From positions 2,839,939 to 2,903,938 of the forward strand of contig NZ_STGQ01000001.1 in assembly GCF_004916975.1 (NCBI RefSeq): DNA of 64,000 bases, given 5' to 3'. This document shows positions 33,652 to 41,455 of the stretch, piece by piece. The stretch is from Paenibacillus dokdonensis (GTDB lineage Bacteria; Bacillota; Bacilli; Paenibacillales; Paenibacillaceae). A program made the translations under genes and the position numbers. The stretch's first letter is position 1. Each line of letters begins with the position of its first letter. The notes under the pieces are model-generated. The model saw only the letters and a list, made by a program, of their open reading frames with translations. It was not told where the DNA came from and ran no database searches.

Positions 33652-33999
33652 CTACTTCTTATCTACCTGCAGCAGTGTAATCTGCTTAAGCGCATAGGTA
33701 TCCTGAATCCGTTCTTCTTTAATAACCCCGAGCTTGATCAGCCCGGCGATTTTCGATGAATCCGATTTGGACAGCATCCGCCACAGCTCCAGATCCGGCA
33801 GAGCTTCATACAGCTTGGCATCATCATAATCTTTTCGGGACTGTGAAACGAGCTTGACCCGGTAGGCTCCTGCTGCAAACTCCGAAGTTTCTTTCTCCTC
33901 ACAAAAGGTCATGATCTGATCGCGCAGTTCCTTGAGCTCCTGCTCGGTTTCCTTTTGCTGCTGCTTCAGTTGATAATATCTTTTGACAATCTTGTCCAT
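33652..33999 (-). CDS. Hypothetical coiled-coil protein
   Basis: A 115-residue cytoplasmic protein that I do not recognise. Residues 1-45 are a charged coiled coil (MDKIVKRYYQLKQQQKETEQ, then ELKELRDQIMTFCEEKET). The rest is a compact domain with RVKLVSQSRKDYDDAKLYEALPD and ALKQITLLQVDKK. Length and layout loosely recall Gam-like nuclease-inhibitor or phage accessory proteins, but that is only an impression. The ATG at 33999 is chosen since upstream codons look non-protein-like, although GGGGAG lies 14 nt away. Its terminator is split by the IS, so read-through into the transposase is possible. Confidence 0.65.
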   Translation of the reverse strand: MDKIVKRYYQLKQQQKETEQELKELRDQIMTFCEEKETSEFAAGAYRVKLVSQSRKDYDDAKLYEALPDLELWRMLSKSDSSKIAGLIKLGVIKEERIQDTYALKQITLLQVDKK

Positions 34000-34111
34000 G
34001 CCAAAATCACTCTCCCCTCTTCTACATTTATATGCAGAACAAGGCTCGGAATAGGACATTATATGAAGTTAGAATACCTGCTATTCGTACTGCTCGGGTT
34101 CTTAAGCCATT

Positions 34112-34435
34112 TTATTGCAGCGCTTCACTCCAGCCTTGAAGCTGCTTCTCCACTTCTCCCATAAGAATAAACCGGGACTGGCGAAAGACTTCCTTGCCTT
34201 CCATGAACAGAAGCAGTGTGGGAGCTGTAAAAACGAGATATTCACCGGACACCTCCGGAGCTTCTTCCATCCGAATATAGATGCCCTTAACTTGCGGAAA
34301 AGATGGCAGCTTGTCATCCAGTTTGGCCATGACACTGTCACACACACCACAATGATCTGTTTTGATCAGCAGTAAGGTTAATGGAGCCTGCTGAATCTGA
34401 TCTTTAATTTGATTCAGAGCGGTTAAATGCTGCAC
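34112..34435 (-). CDS. Thioredoxin family protein
   Basis: A 107-residue thioredoxin-fold protein without a signal peptide. The active site is CGVC (TDHCGVCDSVMAKLDDKL), preceded by a beta strand (LTLLLIKT) and followed by the cis-Pro strand FTAPTLLLFMEGKEV. The central dipeptide GV differs from thioredoxin GP and suggests a more reducing or specialised role, for example with persulfides or metals. A longer frame to 34507 runs through the promoter and operator. GTG at 34435, 9 nt after AAGGTGAG, is preferred, with GTG at 34444 possible. Confidence 0.8.
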   Translation of the reverse strand: MQHLTALNQIKDQIQQAPLTLLLIKTDHCGVCDSVMAKLDDKLPSFPQVKGIYIRMEEAPEVSGEYLVFTAPTLLLFMEGKEVFRQSRFILMGEVEKQLQGWSEALQ

Positions 34436-34470
34436 AGTAAGCACCTCACCTTCTTCTTTAAAATATCTCA

Positions 34471-34490
34471 ATATACCCACATGGGTATAT
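34471..34490. promoter_or_regulatory. CsoR/CstR-like palindromic operator
   Basis: ATATACCCATGTGGGTATAT is a 20-bp palindrome broken only at its two central bases. It overlaps the expected transcription start of the thioredoxin gene. The TACCC-GGGTA layout resembles operators of the CsoR/CstR/RcnR family (copper or persulfide sensors), which bind AT-flanked C/G tracts. No such regulator is encoded in this window. Confidence 0.5.
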
Positions 34491-34494
34491 TCGG

Positions 34495-34523
34495 AGTTTA
34501 CTCTCATGATGATCCGTTGTCAA
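34495..34523 (-). promoter_or_regulatory. Sigma-A type promoter of the thioredoxin gene
   Basis: TTGACA (34518..34523) and TAAACT (34495..34500) on the minus strand with a 17-nt spacer. The palindrome at 34471..34490 starts 4 nt downstream of the -10. Confidence 0.65.
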
Positions 34524-34568
34524 TGAATCTTAACTGATTCATAGGTAAAGATGAACGTATTCATCTCT

Positions 34569-34596
34569 AGTTAACATAATATTATTTACGTAATCC
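34569..34596. repeat. 28-bp dyad motif, site C
   Basis: Left arm AGTTAACATAA, spacer TATTAT, right arm TTACGTAATCC. The left arm matches site A at 10 of 11 positions and TTACGTAA is shared with site B. It lies about 50 nt upstream of the thioredoxin gene promoter. Function unknown. Confidence 0.35.
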
Positions 34597-34684
34597 GACT
34601 CCCTTTTACACCCTATTGTCAATAGATGTGATCGTTTGTTGGTTACGTTATATGGTGCTAGAAAGAACCACACATATAAGTTTT

Positions 34685-34709
34685 ACTATTATGAATTTTT
34701 CATATGATG
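34685..34709. repeat. 25-bp repeat with internal inverted repeat, copy 1
   Basis: ACTATTATGAATTTTTCATA followed by TGATG. It matches 36426..36450 at 24 of 25 positions and contains the dyad TATGAA-TTT-TTCATA. It lies downstream of the amidohydrolase gene and about 160 bp upstream of the thioredoxin promoter. It may be a regulator-binding site. Confidence 0.5.
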
Positions 34710-34770
34710 AAATTATTACCATAGGGCTCAAATATGCTTTGTTATTTTGTTCGACGTATCCAGCTTTCAT

Positions 34771-36363
34771 TTATTCGTTTTGATATACGATGCTGCCGTT
34801 AACTACGGTCATTTGAACAGAATTTTGAAGCAATGCCTGAGGTTCCTCCTGAAATGGATCCCTGCTTAAAATCGTGAAATCCGCAGCAAAACCTTCTTCA
34901 ATCTTTCCCCGGTCCATTTCATGAAGAATGGCATGAGCACTTCCCGTGGTATACAAGGATATGGCTTCGTACATGCTGAGTCTCTCCTCTTCCCCATATA
35001 CTGCAGGTTGATTCGGTTTGGTTCTCGTGACTGCCGCATGAATACCTTCGAGCGGTGACACCTTCTCAATCGGTGAGTCGGAGCCCCCTGCACAAGGTAT
35101 TCCCTGGTTCAGCAGTGTTTTCCAAGCATAGATTAACAGGTTTCCAGGCTCTCCGATCCGATCCATCACCCAAGGAAAATCTGAAGCGACGAAGCTTGGC
35201 TGAATATCCGTTATCAACGGCATCCTTTTCATCTGTTCAACCAACTCCGGACGCAAAATTTGTCCATGAATTAGCCGGTCTCTCTTGCCTTCCGGACATG
35301 GATGCTTCTCCAAATACCGGAGTACTTTTTCTGCCGCCCCATCTCCGATCGTATGTGAAGCTACGGACATGCCATGCTTTCTCGCAAGAACTATCAGCTC
35401 CTCCAATTCCACATCACTATGGACAGCGATACCGGATGTTTCAGGCGCATCCGCATATGGCCGGCTGAGTAATGCAGTTCTGCCACCAAGCGCCCCATCT
35501 GCAAAGAGCTTCATGGCTCCAAATTCCAGCATCGGGGATTCGATACCCTTTCCTTTCATTTCCTCCAGCCATTCATCCAGCGCCAAATGATGGACAAGCA
35601 GATGAGCTCTAAAATGCTTTTCATGCTCATGAATAACGGTATTAAACGCACGCATCGTGCGTGCACATCCTCCATAATAACTTAAATCCTCCGTATGACA
35701 GCCTGTTAAGCCGTTGGACCAGCAATCTTGTATAGCCGCAGTTAATGCCGCCTCCAGATATTCCTCTGTTACACCCGGTACAGCTTCGAGTATAAGGTCT
35801 TGTGCTTTTTCCTTGAAGATTCCGTTTAATGTTCCTTCTGTAGTTCTGCCCAGGACTCCTCCTGCCACCTCAGGGCAGCCTTCTTTGATATCTGCAGCTT
35901 CAAGTGCAGCAGAATTAACTGCGATAACATGCCTGCAAATTCTTCTAAGCAGGACTGGATGTCCTGGTGCAGCGAGGTCCAGCTGTTCTCTCTCAGGTAA
36001 GCATGAATCCACCCAATTATTCTCATTCCAGCCTTCTCCGATGATCCACATGCCCTCCGGTAATAGTTCTGCCTGACCCCGAACTGCCTCCAGTAATTCC
36101 TCCCTGCTTGTACAGCTGCCCAGCTGCAGCTTGAGGAATGTCTCCCCATGTCCAATCAAATGCATATGACTGTCCACCCAACCGGGGAACATCACCCCGC
36201 CGCCAAGTTCCTGAACTTCTGTGATTTGCCCGCTGTACTTCTGCATTAACTCGTCCAGCTTACCGATCTCGCGAATGGTTCCGTCTTCAGTAAATACAGC
36301 TTCGACCGTTTGAAGCTCCTTCTTCATCGTGTAAATCGTTCCGCCCTTCCAGATCGTTCCCAC
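34771..36363 (-). CDS. Amidohydrolase family protein (YtcJ-like)
   Basis: A 530-residue metal-dependent hydrolase of the YtcJ/COG1574 group. The metal-binding HxH is in GWVDSHMHLIGHG (His66, His68). Other family features are FADGALGGRTALL, SHTIGDGAAEKVLRYLE with the later metal His, IDIQPSFV-like and GSDSPIEKVSPLEGIHAAVTR with the catalytic Asp region, and a C-terminal beta-sandwich closing LSRDPFQE. Members hydrolyse amides or N-acyl compounds; the substrate is unknown. The start is GTG behind GGGGGAG. No clear terminator follows. A 25-bp repeat lies upstream near the promoter. Confidence 0.88.
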   Translation of the reverse strand: MGTIWKGGTIYTMKKELQTVEAVFTEDGTIREIGKLDELMQKYSGQITEVQELGGGVMFPGWVDSHMHLIGHGETFLKLQLGSCTSREELLEAVRGQAELLPEGMWIIGEGWNENNWVDSCLPEREQLDLAAPGHPVLLRRICRHVIAVNSAALEAADIKEGCPEVAGGVLGRTTEGTLNGIFKEKAQDLILEAVPGVTEEYLEAALTAAIQDCWSNGLTGCHTEDLSYYGGCARTMRAFNTVIHEHEKHFRAHLLVHHLALDEWLEEMKGKGIESPMLEFGAMKLFADGALGGRTALLSRPYADAPETSGIAVHSDVELEELIVLARKHGMSVASHTIGDGAAEKVLRYLEKHPCPEGKRDRLIHGQILRPELVEQMKRMPLITDIQPSFVASDFPWVMDRIGEPGNLLIYAWKTLLNQGIPCAGGSDSPIEKVSPLEGIHAAVTRTKPNQPAVYGEEERLSMYEAISLYTTGSAHAILHEMDRGKIEEGFAADFTILSRDPFQEEPQALLQNSVQMTVVNGSIVYQNE

Positions 36364-36425
36364 ACCGTTCTCCCCCTTATCTCATTTCATTATTATATTT
36401 CCAGGATTATATGATTTCCCTCACA

Positions 36426-36450
36426 ACTATTATGAATTTTTCATATGTTG
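36426..36450. repeat. 25-bp repeat with internal inverted repeat, copy 2
   Basis: Same sequence as 34685..34709 except one base (TGTTG at the end). It lies 63 nt upstream of the amidohydrolase start codon, where an operator would be expected, overlapping the probable -35 region. Confidence 0.5.
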
Positions 36451-36472
36451 TTTTTTTATAATGTTATAAGTG

Positions 36473-36505
36473 AAAAAGCTTGGCCTGTACAGGCCAAGCT
36501 TTTTT
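36473..36505 (-). terminator. Terminator of the aldo/keto reductase gene
   Basis: A perfect 12-bp palindrome stem, AAGCTTGGCCTG with CAGGCCAAGCTT, flanked by T and A runs on both strands. It lies about 30 nt after the reductase stop codon. Confidence 0.85.
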
Positions 36506-36534
36506 GCGGCTGCCTTGTCTGCATGCGGGTTAAA

Positions 36535-37425
36535 TCAGGTTTTCCCCACCCAGTCATCTCCCGCGACTTCCTTCCAGCGTGCCCGGATTTCCTCATACAC
36601 TTGTTCGGGCAATGAACTGGTCTGCAAAAGCTTAGCATTTTCGGACCATCTCCCCGGCTTTTGTGTCCCGACGATGGCCGTGTCCACGCCAGGTATAGTA
36701 AGTGAGAACCGCAGTGCTGCTGCAATCGCCTGTTCATGGTCTGCAAGGAAATCGTACTGGAGCTCCTGCAGCCTCTGCCAGTATACGTACGGATAAGCCT
36801 TTTCCGATAGTGTCTCGTAGGTCCAGGCAACGTTTGCTACCGGCCGTTTGGCGATTATGCCCATACCTCTCTCTCTGGCTTCAGGCAAAGTCAATTCAAT
36901 CGCTTCCTGATCAGCAATATTCAATGAGATCATGAGGCTGTCGAACAAACCGGTTTGCACAGCATATAATGCGTCGGTCCGGTCTCCACTGTAGCCAATG
37001 AAACGAGTCTTCCCCTGTTTCTTTGCTTTTTGCAAAACCTCGATCACAGATCCCTGTCGCAATATCTTTTCCGAGCAGCTGTGCAGATGTATGATATCGA
37101 CGTAATCGGTCTTCAGCCGTTGTAGGCTGCGGTCAATACTCTTTTCCAGCATGACAGGATCCCAGTCTTCTTCTTCAAAACCGGTTGCATGCCCACACTT
37201 CGTAAATAAGTAAAAGTCATCTCTGCGGCCGGATAATGCCTTCCCGATCAGCTCTTCACTATCTCCGTAGCATTCTGCCGTATCAATAACATTTAGACCC
37301 GCGTCTAGTGCATGGTTCAGAAGCTCCTCCACTTTGGACAGATCATTTTCCTGACCAATTTCAGAGCCTCCGAAGCCTAAAATACTAACTTCCATTCCCG
37401 TTTTCCCAAAAGAACGCTTTTCCAT
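36535..37425 (-). CDS. Aldo/keto reductase
   Basis: A 296-residue NADPH-dependent TIM-barrel oxidoreductase. The catalytic tetrad is visible: Asp48 and Tyr53 in NVIDTAECYG, Lys76 in LFTKCGH, and His in VDIIHLHSC. The N-terminus RSFGKTGMEVSILGFGG is typical, and SLTIPGVDTAIVGTQKPG near the C-terminus is the cofactor-binding segment. It belongs to the YccK/AKR12-like general group; the substrate cannot be assigned. ATG follows AAGGAGG. Single gene with a strong terminator. Confidence 0.9.
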   Translation of the reverse strand: MEKRSFGKTGMEVSILGFGGSEIGQENDLSKVEELLNHALDAGLNVIDTAECYGDSEELIGKALSGRRDDFYLFTKCGHATGFEEEDWDPVMLEKSIDRSLQRLKTDYVDIIHLHSCSEKILRQGSVIEVLQKAKKQGKTRFIGYSGDRTDALYAVQTGLFDSLMISLNIADQEAIELTLPEARERGMGIIAKRPVANVAWTYETLSEKAYPYVYWQRLQELQYDFLADHEQAIAAALRFSLTIPGVDTAIVGTQKPGRWSENAKLLQTSSLPEQVYEEIRARWKEVAGDDWVGKT

Positions 37426-37578
37426 CTTCTTGCCTCCTTATTCATAACACAAAAATATGAACCAGGTCCTCTCAAGCAGTAAGCGTAATTCTATATTACC
37501 CCGCTTTGGGGAAATAACCTGTAACCTGATTTAAAAGCCGTATATACTCTTTCCGCCATACCCAAGTTCAAAACCTAT

Positions 37579-38085
37579 TTAATTTATGCTATTCATCTTT
37601 TGTGACGTGAAATACTGACTGATGTGTCCATGAATCGGACTTATCTTTTCTTCAAACTGCTGATCCGTATATGTACCGATGACTTTTCTCCAAAAAGCCT
37701 GCGCTGGAGCATTCGTCTTGACTTGGGTGACTTTCCAGCGGCCCTGGAAACGGTCAAACAGCTCGCGTGCTGCCCAGCTTCCCATACCGGAGCGGCGGTA
37801 TTTTTGCATAACAAAAAATTCAGTCATATAAAAATCACCTTCCTCCGGGTCTACCAGACGGTCCACCAGAGCAAATCCCGCGGGAATATTACCATTTGTC
37901 ATCAGAAAAGGATATTTACCTGATCCTCTTTTCCAATAATCATCCAGACCCGGATAGTCAGGAAACACGCCATCCTGATTCACATCCAGATTCTGAAACA
38001 GTGTGAAATCATACAAATACAGCTGCATTAAACCGCTGATCACCTGTTTTCTTCGTGCCGGAACCAGATCCATTCTGAAATCCAT
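37579..38085 (-). CDS. GNAT family N-acetyltransferase
   Basis: A 168-residue GNAT-fold protein. Motif A, the acetyl-CoA pyrophosphate loop, reads YRRSGMGSWAARELF, preceded by the beta-4 strand FYMTEFFVMQ. NAPAQAFWRKVIG marks motif B. The N-terminal region QLYLYDFTLF is shared with a predicted-acetyltransferase group (COG5628-like). The acceptor is unknown. ATG follows GAGGTGG. Single gene. Confidence 0.85.
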   Translation of the reverse strand: MDFRMDLVPARRKQVISGLMQLYLYDFTLFQNLDVNQDGVFPDYPGLDDYWKRGSGKYPFLMTNGNIPAGFALVDRLVDPEEGDFYMTEFFVMQKYRRSGMGSWAARELFDRFQGRWKVTQVKTNAPAQAFWRKVIGTYTDQQFEEKISPIHGHISQYFTSQKMNSIN

Positions 38086-38225
38086 GAGTCCACCTCAATT
38101 ATGTACATCGTCTCATATTAACTATATAACTTTGATCCTTATGGAGCAAGGTTATACCCATAGACCCCTGAAAAGATGGTTTCAGAGCACCTTGCTAACC
38201 AATATGGTAAAATATACTTTATAGG

Positions 38226-38341
38226 AATCAATTTCATAATACCTTAGGCCGCTTCAATCAAGGCTATATATATATCCAAACGATTTTATTGGTCTATATA
38301 TTGTTTCATTTTTATCGTTTTAGTGAGTTATGAAATTGATT
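38226..38341. repeat. 116-bp dispersed repeat with terminal inverted repeats, copy 2 (MITE-like)
   Basis: Begins AATCAATTTCATAA and ends TTATGAAATTGATT, a perfect 14-bp inverted repeat. It is the same length as copy 1 at 5061..5176. ATAG occurs at both edges (left ..TATAG, right TATAG..), a possible target duplication. It ends 34 bp upstream of the xerS start codon, so it sits in or next to the xerS promoter. Confidence 0.75.
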
Positions 38342-38375
38342 TATAGACCTACTCAAAAAATGAGGTGATGCCCGC

Positions 38376-39455
38376 ATGAATGTACAAAAAGAAGTTGACC
38401 GGATCAAGCTAGATGACAAGGTACTGGGCATGCCGTGGTTTGTCCAGCAATTTATCGACTACAAACTGCCTGACCTGTCTCCCTCCACTTTGCTCGAATA
38501 TGTAAGGGACTACGAGACCTTCTTTAACTGGCTTCGAGGTGAAGGACTATCCAAAGCTGAAGCTAACAAAGAAGTTACTTTGCAGGAGCTCGAGGTACTC
38601 CGGATGGGGGACGTGGTCAGCTACCGGATTTTTCTTACGACAAAACGGGAGGGCACAAATTCCCGGATCACTGTTTCCCGCAAGCTGTCTTCATTGAGAT
38701 CCTTATTCCATTATTTAAGCCAAATCGCCGAAGATGAAGATTTTTATCCCCTTCTGAAGCGCAATATCATGGCAAAAATTGAAATCAAGCGAATCCATAA
38801 ACCAAAGGATACCGCTGCCAAGCTTAAAGGAAAAATCCTGGAAGAGGAAGAACTGCTGGAGTTCATCGGCTACATCCTTGAGGGTTATGCCAAAGATGTG
38901 GAGAAAAATAAGCAGGCTTTGTATTCGCATGAACAGAACAAAGAGCGCGATGCCAGTATCACAAGCCTGATATTGAACTCTGGTCTCCGTGTATCCGAGG
39001 TAGTCAATCTGAATGTTGACGATATCGATATGAATAACAAATTACTGTATGTCTACCGAAAAGGAAATAACGATGAAACCTTCAAAACACCGGTGTACTT
39101 CCGGGAACAGGCCAAGGATGATTTGAACGCCTACTTGAACCTGCGCCAAACCCGCTATAAAGCACCTAAAAGAGAAAAAGCGCTTTTTCTTGCGCTGGCC
39201 AACGGGCATACTGAAGGCAGTCGTATGACCAAACGTGCGATGCAGGCCATGATTATCAAATATGCAAAGCGCTTTGGTAAGCCATTTCTAACGGTCCATA
39301 AGCTCCGCCATTCGTTCGCAACCGATTACTATTTGCAAAATGATATATACAAAACAAAAGAGCAGCTTGGCCACGCTTCTACAGAGACAACGGAAGTATA
39401 TGCGCATCTTACGGATAAAACCATGTCCGAAGCCATTGAGCGGCGTACGGATTAA
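38376..39455 (+). CDS. xerS: Tyrosine recombinase XerS
   Basis: A 359-residue tyrosine recombinase whose length and sequence match XerS, the single-recombinase chromosome-dimer system first described in streptococci and lactococci. Catalytic residues are complete: Arg205 (SGLRVSEVV), Lys229 (YRKGN), His308 and Arg311 (HKLRHSFAT), His333 (QLGHAS) and Tyr342 (VYAHL). The extended N-terminal domain (WFVQQFIDYKLPDLSPSTL) is XerS-like. In streptococci the difSL site lies just upstream of xerS; here that place is taken by the 116-bp repeat and no difSL match was recognised. ATG follows GAGGTG. Confidence 0.88.
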   Translation: MNVQKEVDRIKLDDKVLGMPWFVQQFIDYKLPDLSPSTLLEYVRDYETFFNWLRGEGLSKAEANKEVTLQELEVLRMGDVVSYRIFLTTKREGTNSRITVSRKLSSLRSLFHYLSQIAEDEDFYPLLKRNIMAKIEIKRIHKPKDTAAKLKGKILEEEELLEFIGYILEGYAKDVEKNKQALYSHEQNKERDASITSLILNSGLRVSEVVNLNVDDIDMNNKLLYVYRKGNNDETFKTPVYFREQAKDDLNAYLNLRQTRYKAPKREKALFLALANGHTEGSRMTKRAMQAMIIKYAKRFGKPFLTVHKLRHSFATDYYLQNDIYKTKEQLGHASTETTEVYAHLTDKTMSEAIERRTD

Positions 39456-39483
39456 TCCCAATTCCATATTGAAACCTTTTATT

Positions 39484-39521
39484 AAAAAAATCCGATCTCC
39501 CCAAGGAGACCGGATTTTTTT
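39484..39521. terminator. Bidirectional terminator between xerS and mobB
   Basis: AAATCCG and TCTCC pair with GGAGA and CGGATTT around a short loop, with long A and T runs on the two sides. Confidence 0.88.
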
Positions 39522-39527
39522 ACATGC

Positions 39528-40079
39528 TTATATTCGTTTCTGGAGCCAATCCGTCATCTGTTCAATATCATCTTTGCCAAAAACAACAGGAAGTTCTGTT
39601 GTTTCTTGATCCATTTCAGCAAGAGTCTCCTCTTGAGACAGCCAGGTTACCACACCTAGAACAGAGCTGAGATTCTGAATCAGCTCCCTGTCTTCCGTTC
39701 TCCGTACCATAACCAGCTTGGGATAGTTCTCCTTCTTAAAGCCCTCAACCAGAATGATATCGTAGGAGGAAAAACTCTCAACGAGCTCGTCCAGATTAAT
39801 TTCCACCTCTCGAATCACAGCCGTTTTACGTGGGGATACCAGAGCAATAGCCGAAGCGCCGGCTGCACGATGACGATATGAATCCGTACCGGGATGATCT
39901 ATCTCAAAATCATGAGCGTCATGCTTGATCACAGCTACCCGGAAGCCCATTGCTTTTAATCTTTCAACAAGAGAGCAAACCAATGTTGTTTTTCCGCTGT
40001 TTTTGTATCCAACAACCTGACATACAAACGGCTTTCCTACTACATTCTGATCAGGATGAGCCTTATTCACAGCACTCAC
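39528..40079 (-). CDS. mobB: Molybdopterin-guanine dinucleotide biosynthesis protein MobB
   Basis: A 183-residue GTP-binding P-loop protein. Walker A is GYKNSGKTT near residue 24, followed by RVAVIKHDAHDFEIDHPGTDSYRHR, the MobB signature, and DIILVEGFKKENYPKLV with the Walker B-like strand. MobB assists attachment of GMP to molybdopterin by MobA. It starts at GTG, overlapping the moeA stop by 4 nt (GTGA), so the two are translationally coupled. Other moa/mob genes are not in the window. Confidence 0.92.
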   Translation of the reverse strand: MSAVNKAHPDQNVVGKPFVCQVVGYKNSGKTTLVCSLVERLKAMGFRVAVIKHDAHDFEIDHPGTDSYRHRAAGASAIALVSPRKTAVIREVEINLDELVESFSSYDIILVEGFKKENYPKLVMVRRTEDRELIQNLSSVLGVVTWLSQEETLAEMDQETTELPVVFGKDDIEQMTDWLQKRI

Positions 40080-41347
40080 AGTGTATTTCCTTTCAATAGC
40101 AGAATTTTCACTTTCTCACCTGCTGGTGTTACACTTTTGGCCGGTGGAATAACGATCAGACAGTCACTATCCTTAATCGTCACCATAACGCTTGATTCAT
40201 CGACCTTGGCCGGAATGGCATAGAGCATACCATCTCTTGCCTCAACCCTGCCTCTTACATAACGGGTAAAAGCATTCACCTTGGTGTAATCCTGTTCAAG
40301 GACTGCTGTCCATTCCGTCAAATAAGGCTTATCACAGCCAATCACCCGCAGAATGAACGGCCGTACAAACAATTCAAAGCCGACAAAACACGCACCCGGA
40401 TTGCCCGAAAGAGCGAACAGCAGCTTGCCGTCTTTGACAGCCGCGGTAGTAACGCTTCCGGGTCTCATTGCAATTTTGTTATAGAGCATGTCCACGCTGT
40501 CACTCCGAACGAAATCGCCCATGATATCATAATCGCCCACGGATACGCCGCCGCTTGTCACCACAGCATCATATTCCTGCATGGCTTTTTCCACCTTTGC
40601 TTTTGCCAGCAGCAGATCATCCATCACAGCCTCCAGGATGAACGGCTCACCGCCAGCTTCGCGCACTTGAGAGGCCAGCATATACGTATTACTGTTGCGG
40701 ATTTTCCCAGGCTGCAGCGGCTCATCCACGGTTAACAGCTCAGAGCCGGTTGAAAATATAGCGATGCGCGGTTTTTGGTACACAGTGACCTGATGCACGC
40801 CGAAGGAGGCCAGCACAGATATTTCACCCGCCTGAATCCGGCGGCCCGGACGGAGCAAAACCTCCTCCTCGTGTACTTCAAACCCGATTGGAGTAACATT
40901 CTTGCCTTCCTCGATCTTCCGCTTGAGTCCCAGCTGAGTGTGTCCCTCATACTCACGCAGCTCAGTCATTTCCAGCATGACGACAGCATCCGCACCTTCC
41001 GGAACCTGGGCACCTGTCATGATTCGTGCAGCAGTTCCAGCGGTAATCTCGTGCTCTGAAACAGAGCCGCATGGGATTTCATCAATCACGTCCAGCCAGA
41101 CCATCTGGTCTGAACTGCATCCCAATGTATCCTCTGACTTAACGGCATATCCATCCATCCCCGAGCGGCGAAACCGTGGGAATGGATGCGGTGCTTTTAC
41201 TTCCTCGGCCAAGTAGCGACCGTGACTTTCCTGTAAAGGGATTTGCTCGGTTGAACCGGGTTTTCCGTACGCGGCAAGCAGCTCTTGCGCCTGCTGAACC
41301 TGCAGCGGCTTGCGGTGAAATTTATCGTATTCTTCCTTGTTTAGTTT
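40076..41347 (-). CDS. moeA: Molybdopterin molybdotransferase MoeA
   Basis: A 423-residue enzyme that inserts molybdate into adenylylated molybdopterin. Domain order follows MoeA: FPRFRRSGMDGYAVKSEDT at the N-terminus, GTAARIMTGAQVPEGADAVVMLE, the MoCF-binding domain with FSTGSEL and VVTSGGVSVGDYD, then FALSGNPGACFVGFELFVRP and a C-terminal beta domain. The ATG at 41347 has AAGGATGGTG about 9 nt upstream; a further 16 codons are open but lack a site. It is followed by mobB. Confidence 0.92.
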   Translation of the reverse strand, partial: KLNKEEYDKFHRKPLQVQQAQELLAAYGKPGSTEQIPLQESHGRYLAEEVKAPHPFPRFRRSGMDGYAVKSEDTLGCSSDQMVWLDVIDEIPCGSVSEHEITAGTAARIMTGAQVPEGADAVVMLEMTELREYEGHTQLGLKRKIEEGKNVTPIGFEVHEEEVLLRPGRRIQAGEISVLASFGVHQVTVYQKPRIAIFSTGSELLTVDEPLQPGKIRNSNTYMLASQVREAGGEPFILEAVMDDLLLAKAKVEKAMQEYDAVVTSGGVSVGDYDIMGDFVRSDSVDMLYNKIAMRPGSVTTAAVKDGKLLFALSGNPGACFVGFELFVRPFILRVIGCDKPYLTEWTAVLEQDYTKVNAFTRYVRGRVEARDGMLYAIPAKVDESSVMVTIKDSDCLIVIPPAKSVTPAGEKVKILLLKGNTL

Positions 41348-41413
41348 CATGTAGTAAACACCATCCTTTATTTCGATCCAGTATAAGATGAACATTTAAT
41401 TATATCATGACAC

Positions 41414-41443
41414 AAAAAAACGCACGAATCCATGCTTCGTGCG
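41414..41443 (-). terminator. Terminator of the pspA-DUF4247 operon
   Basis: CGCACGAA pairs with TTCGTGCG around a 7-nt loop and on the minus strand is followed by TTTTTTT. It lies 13 nt after the DUF4247 stop codon. Confidence 0.88.
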
Positions 41444-41455
41444 CTGCTTATTGTG

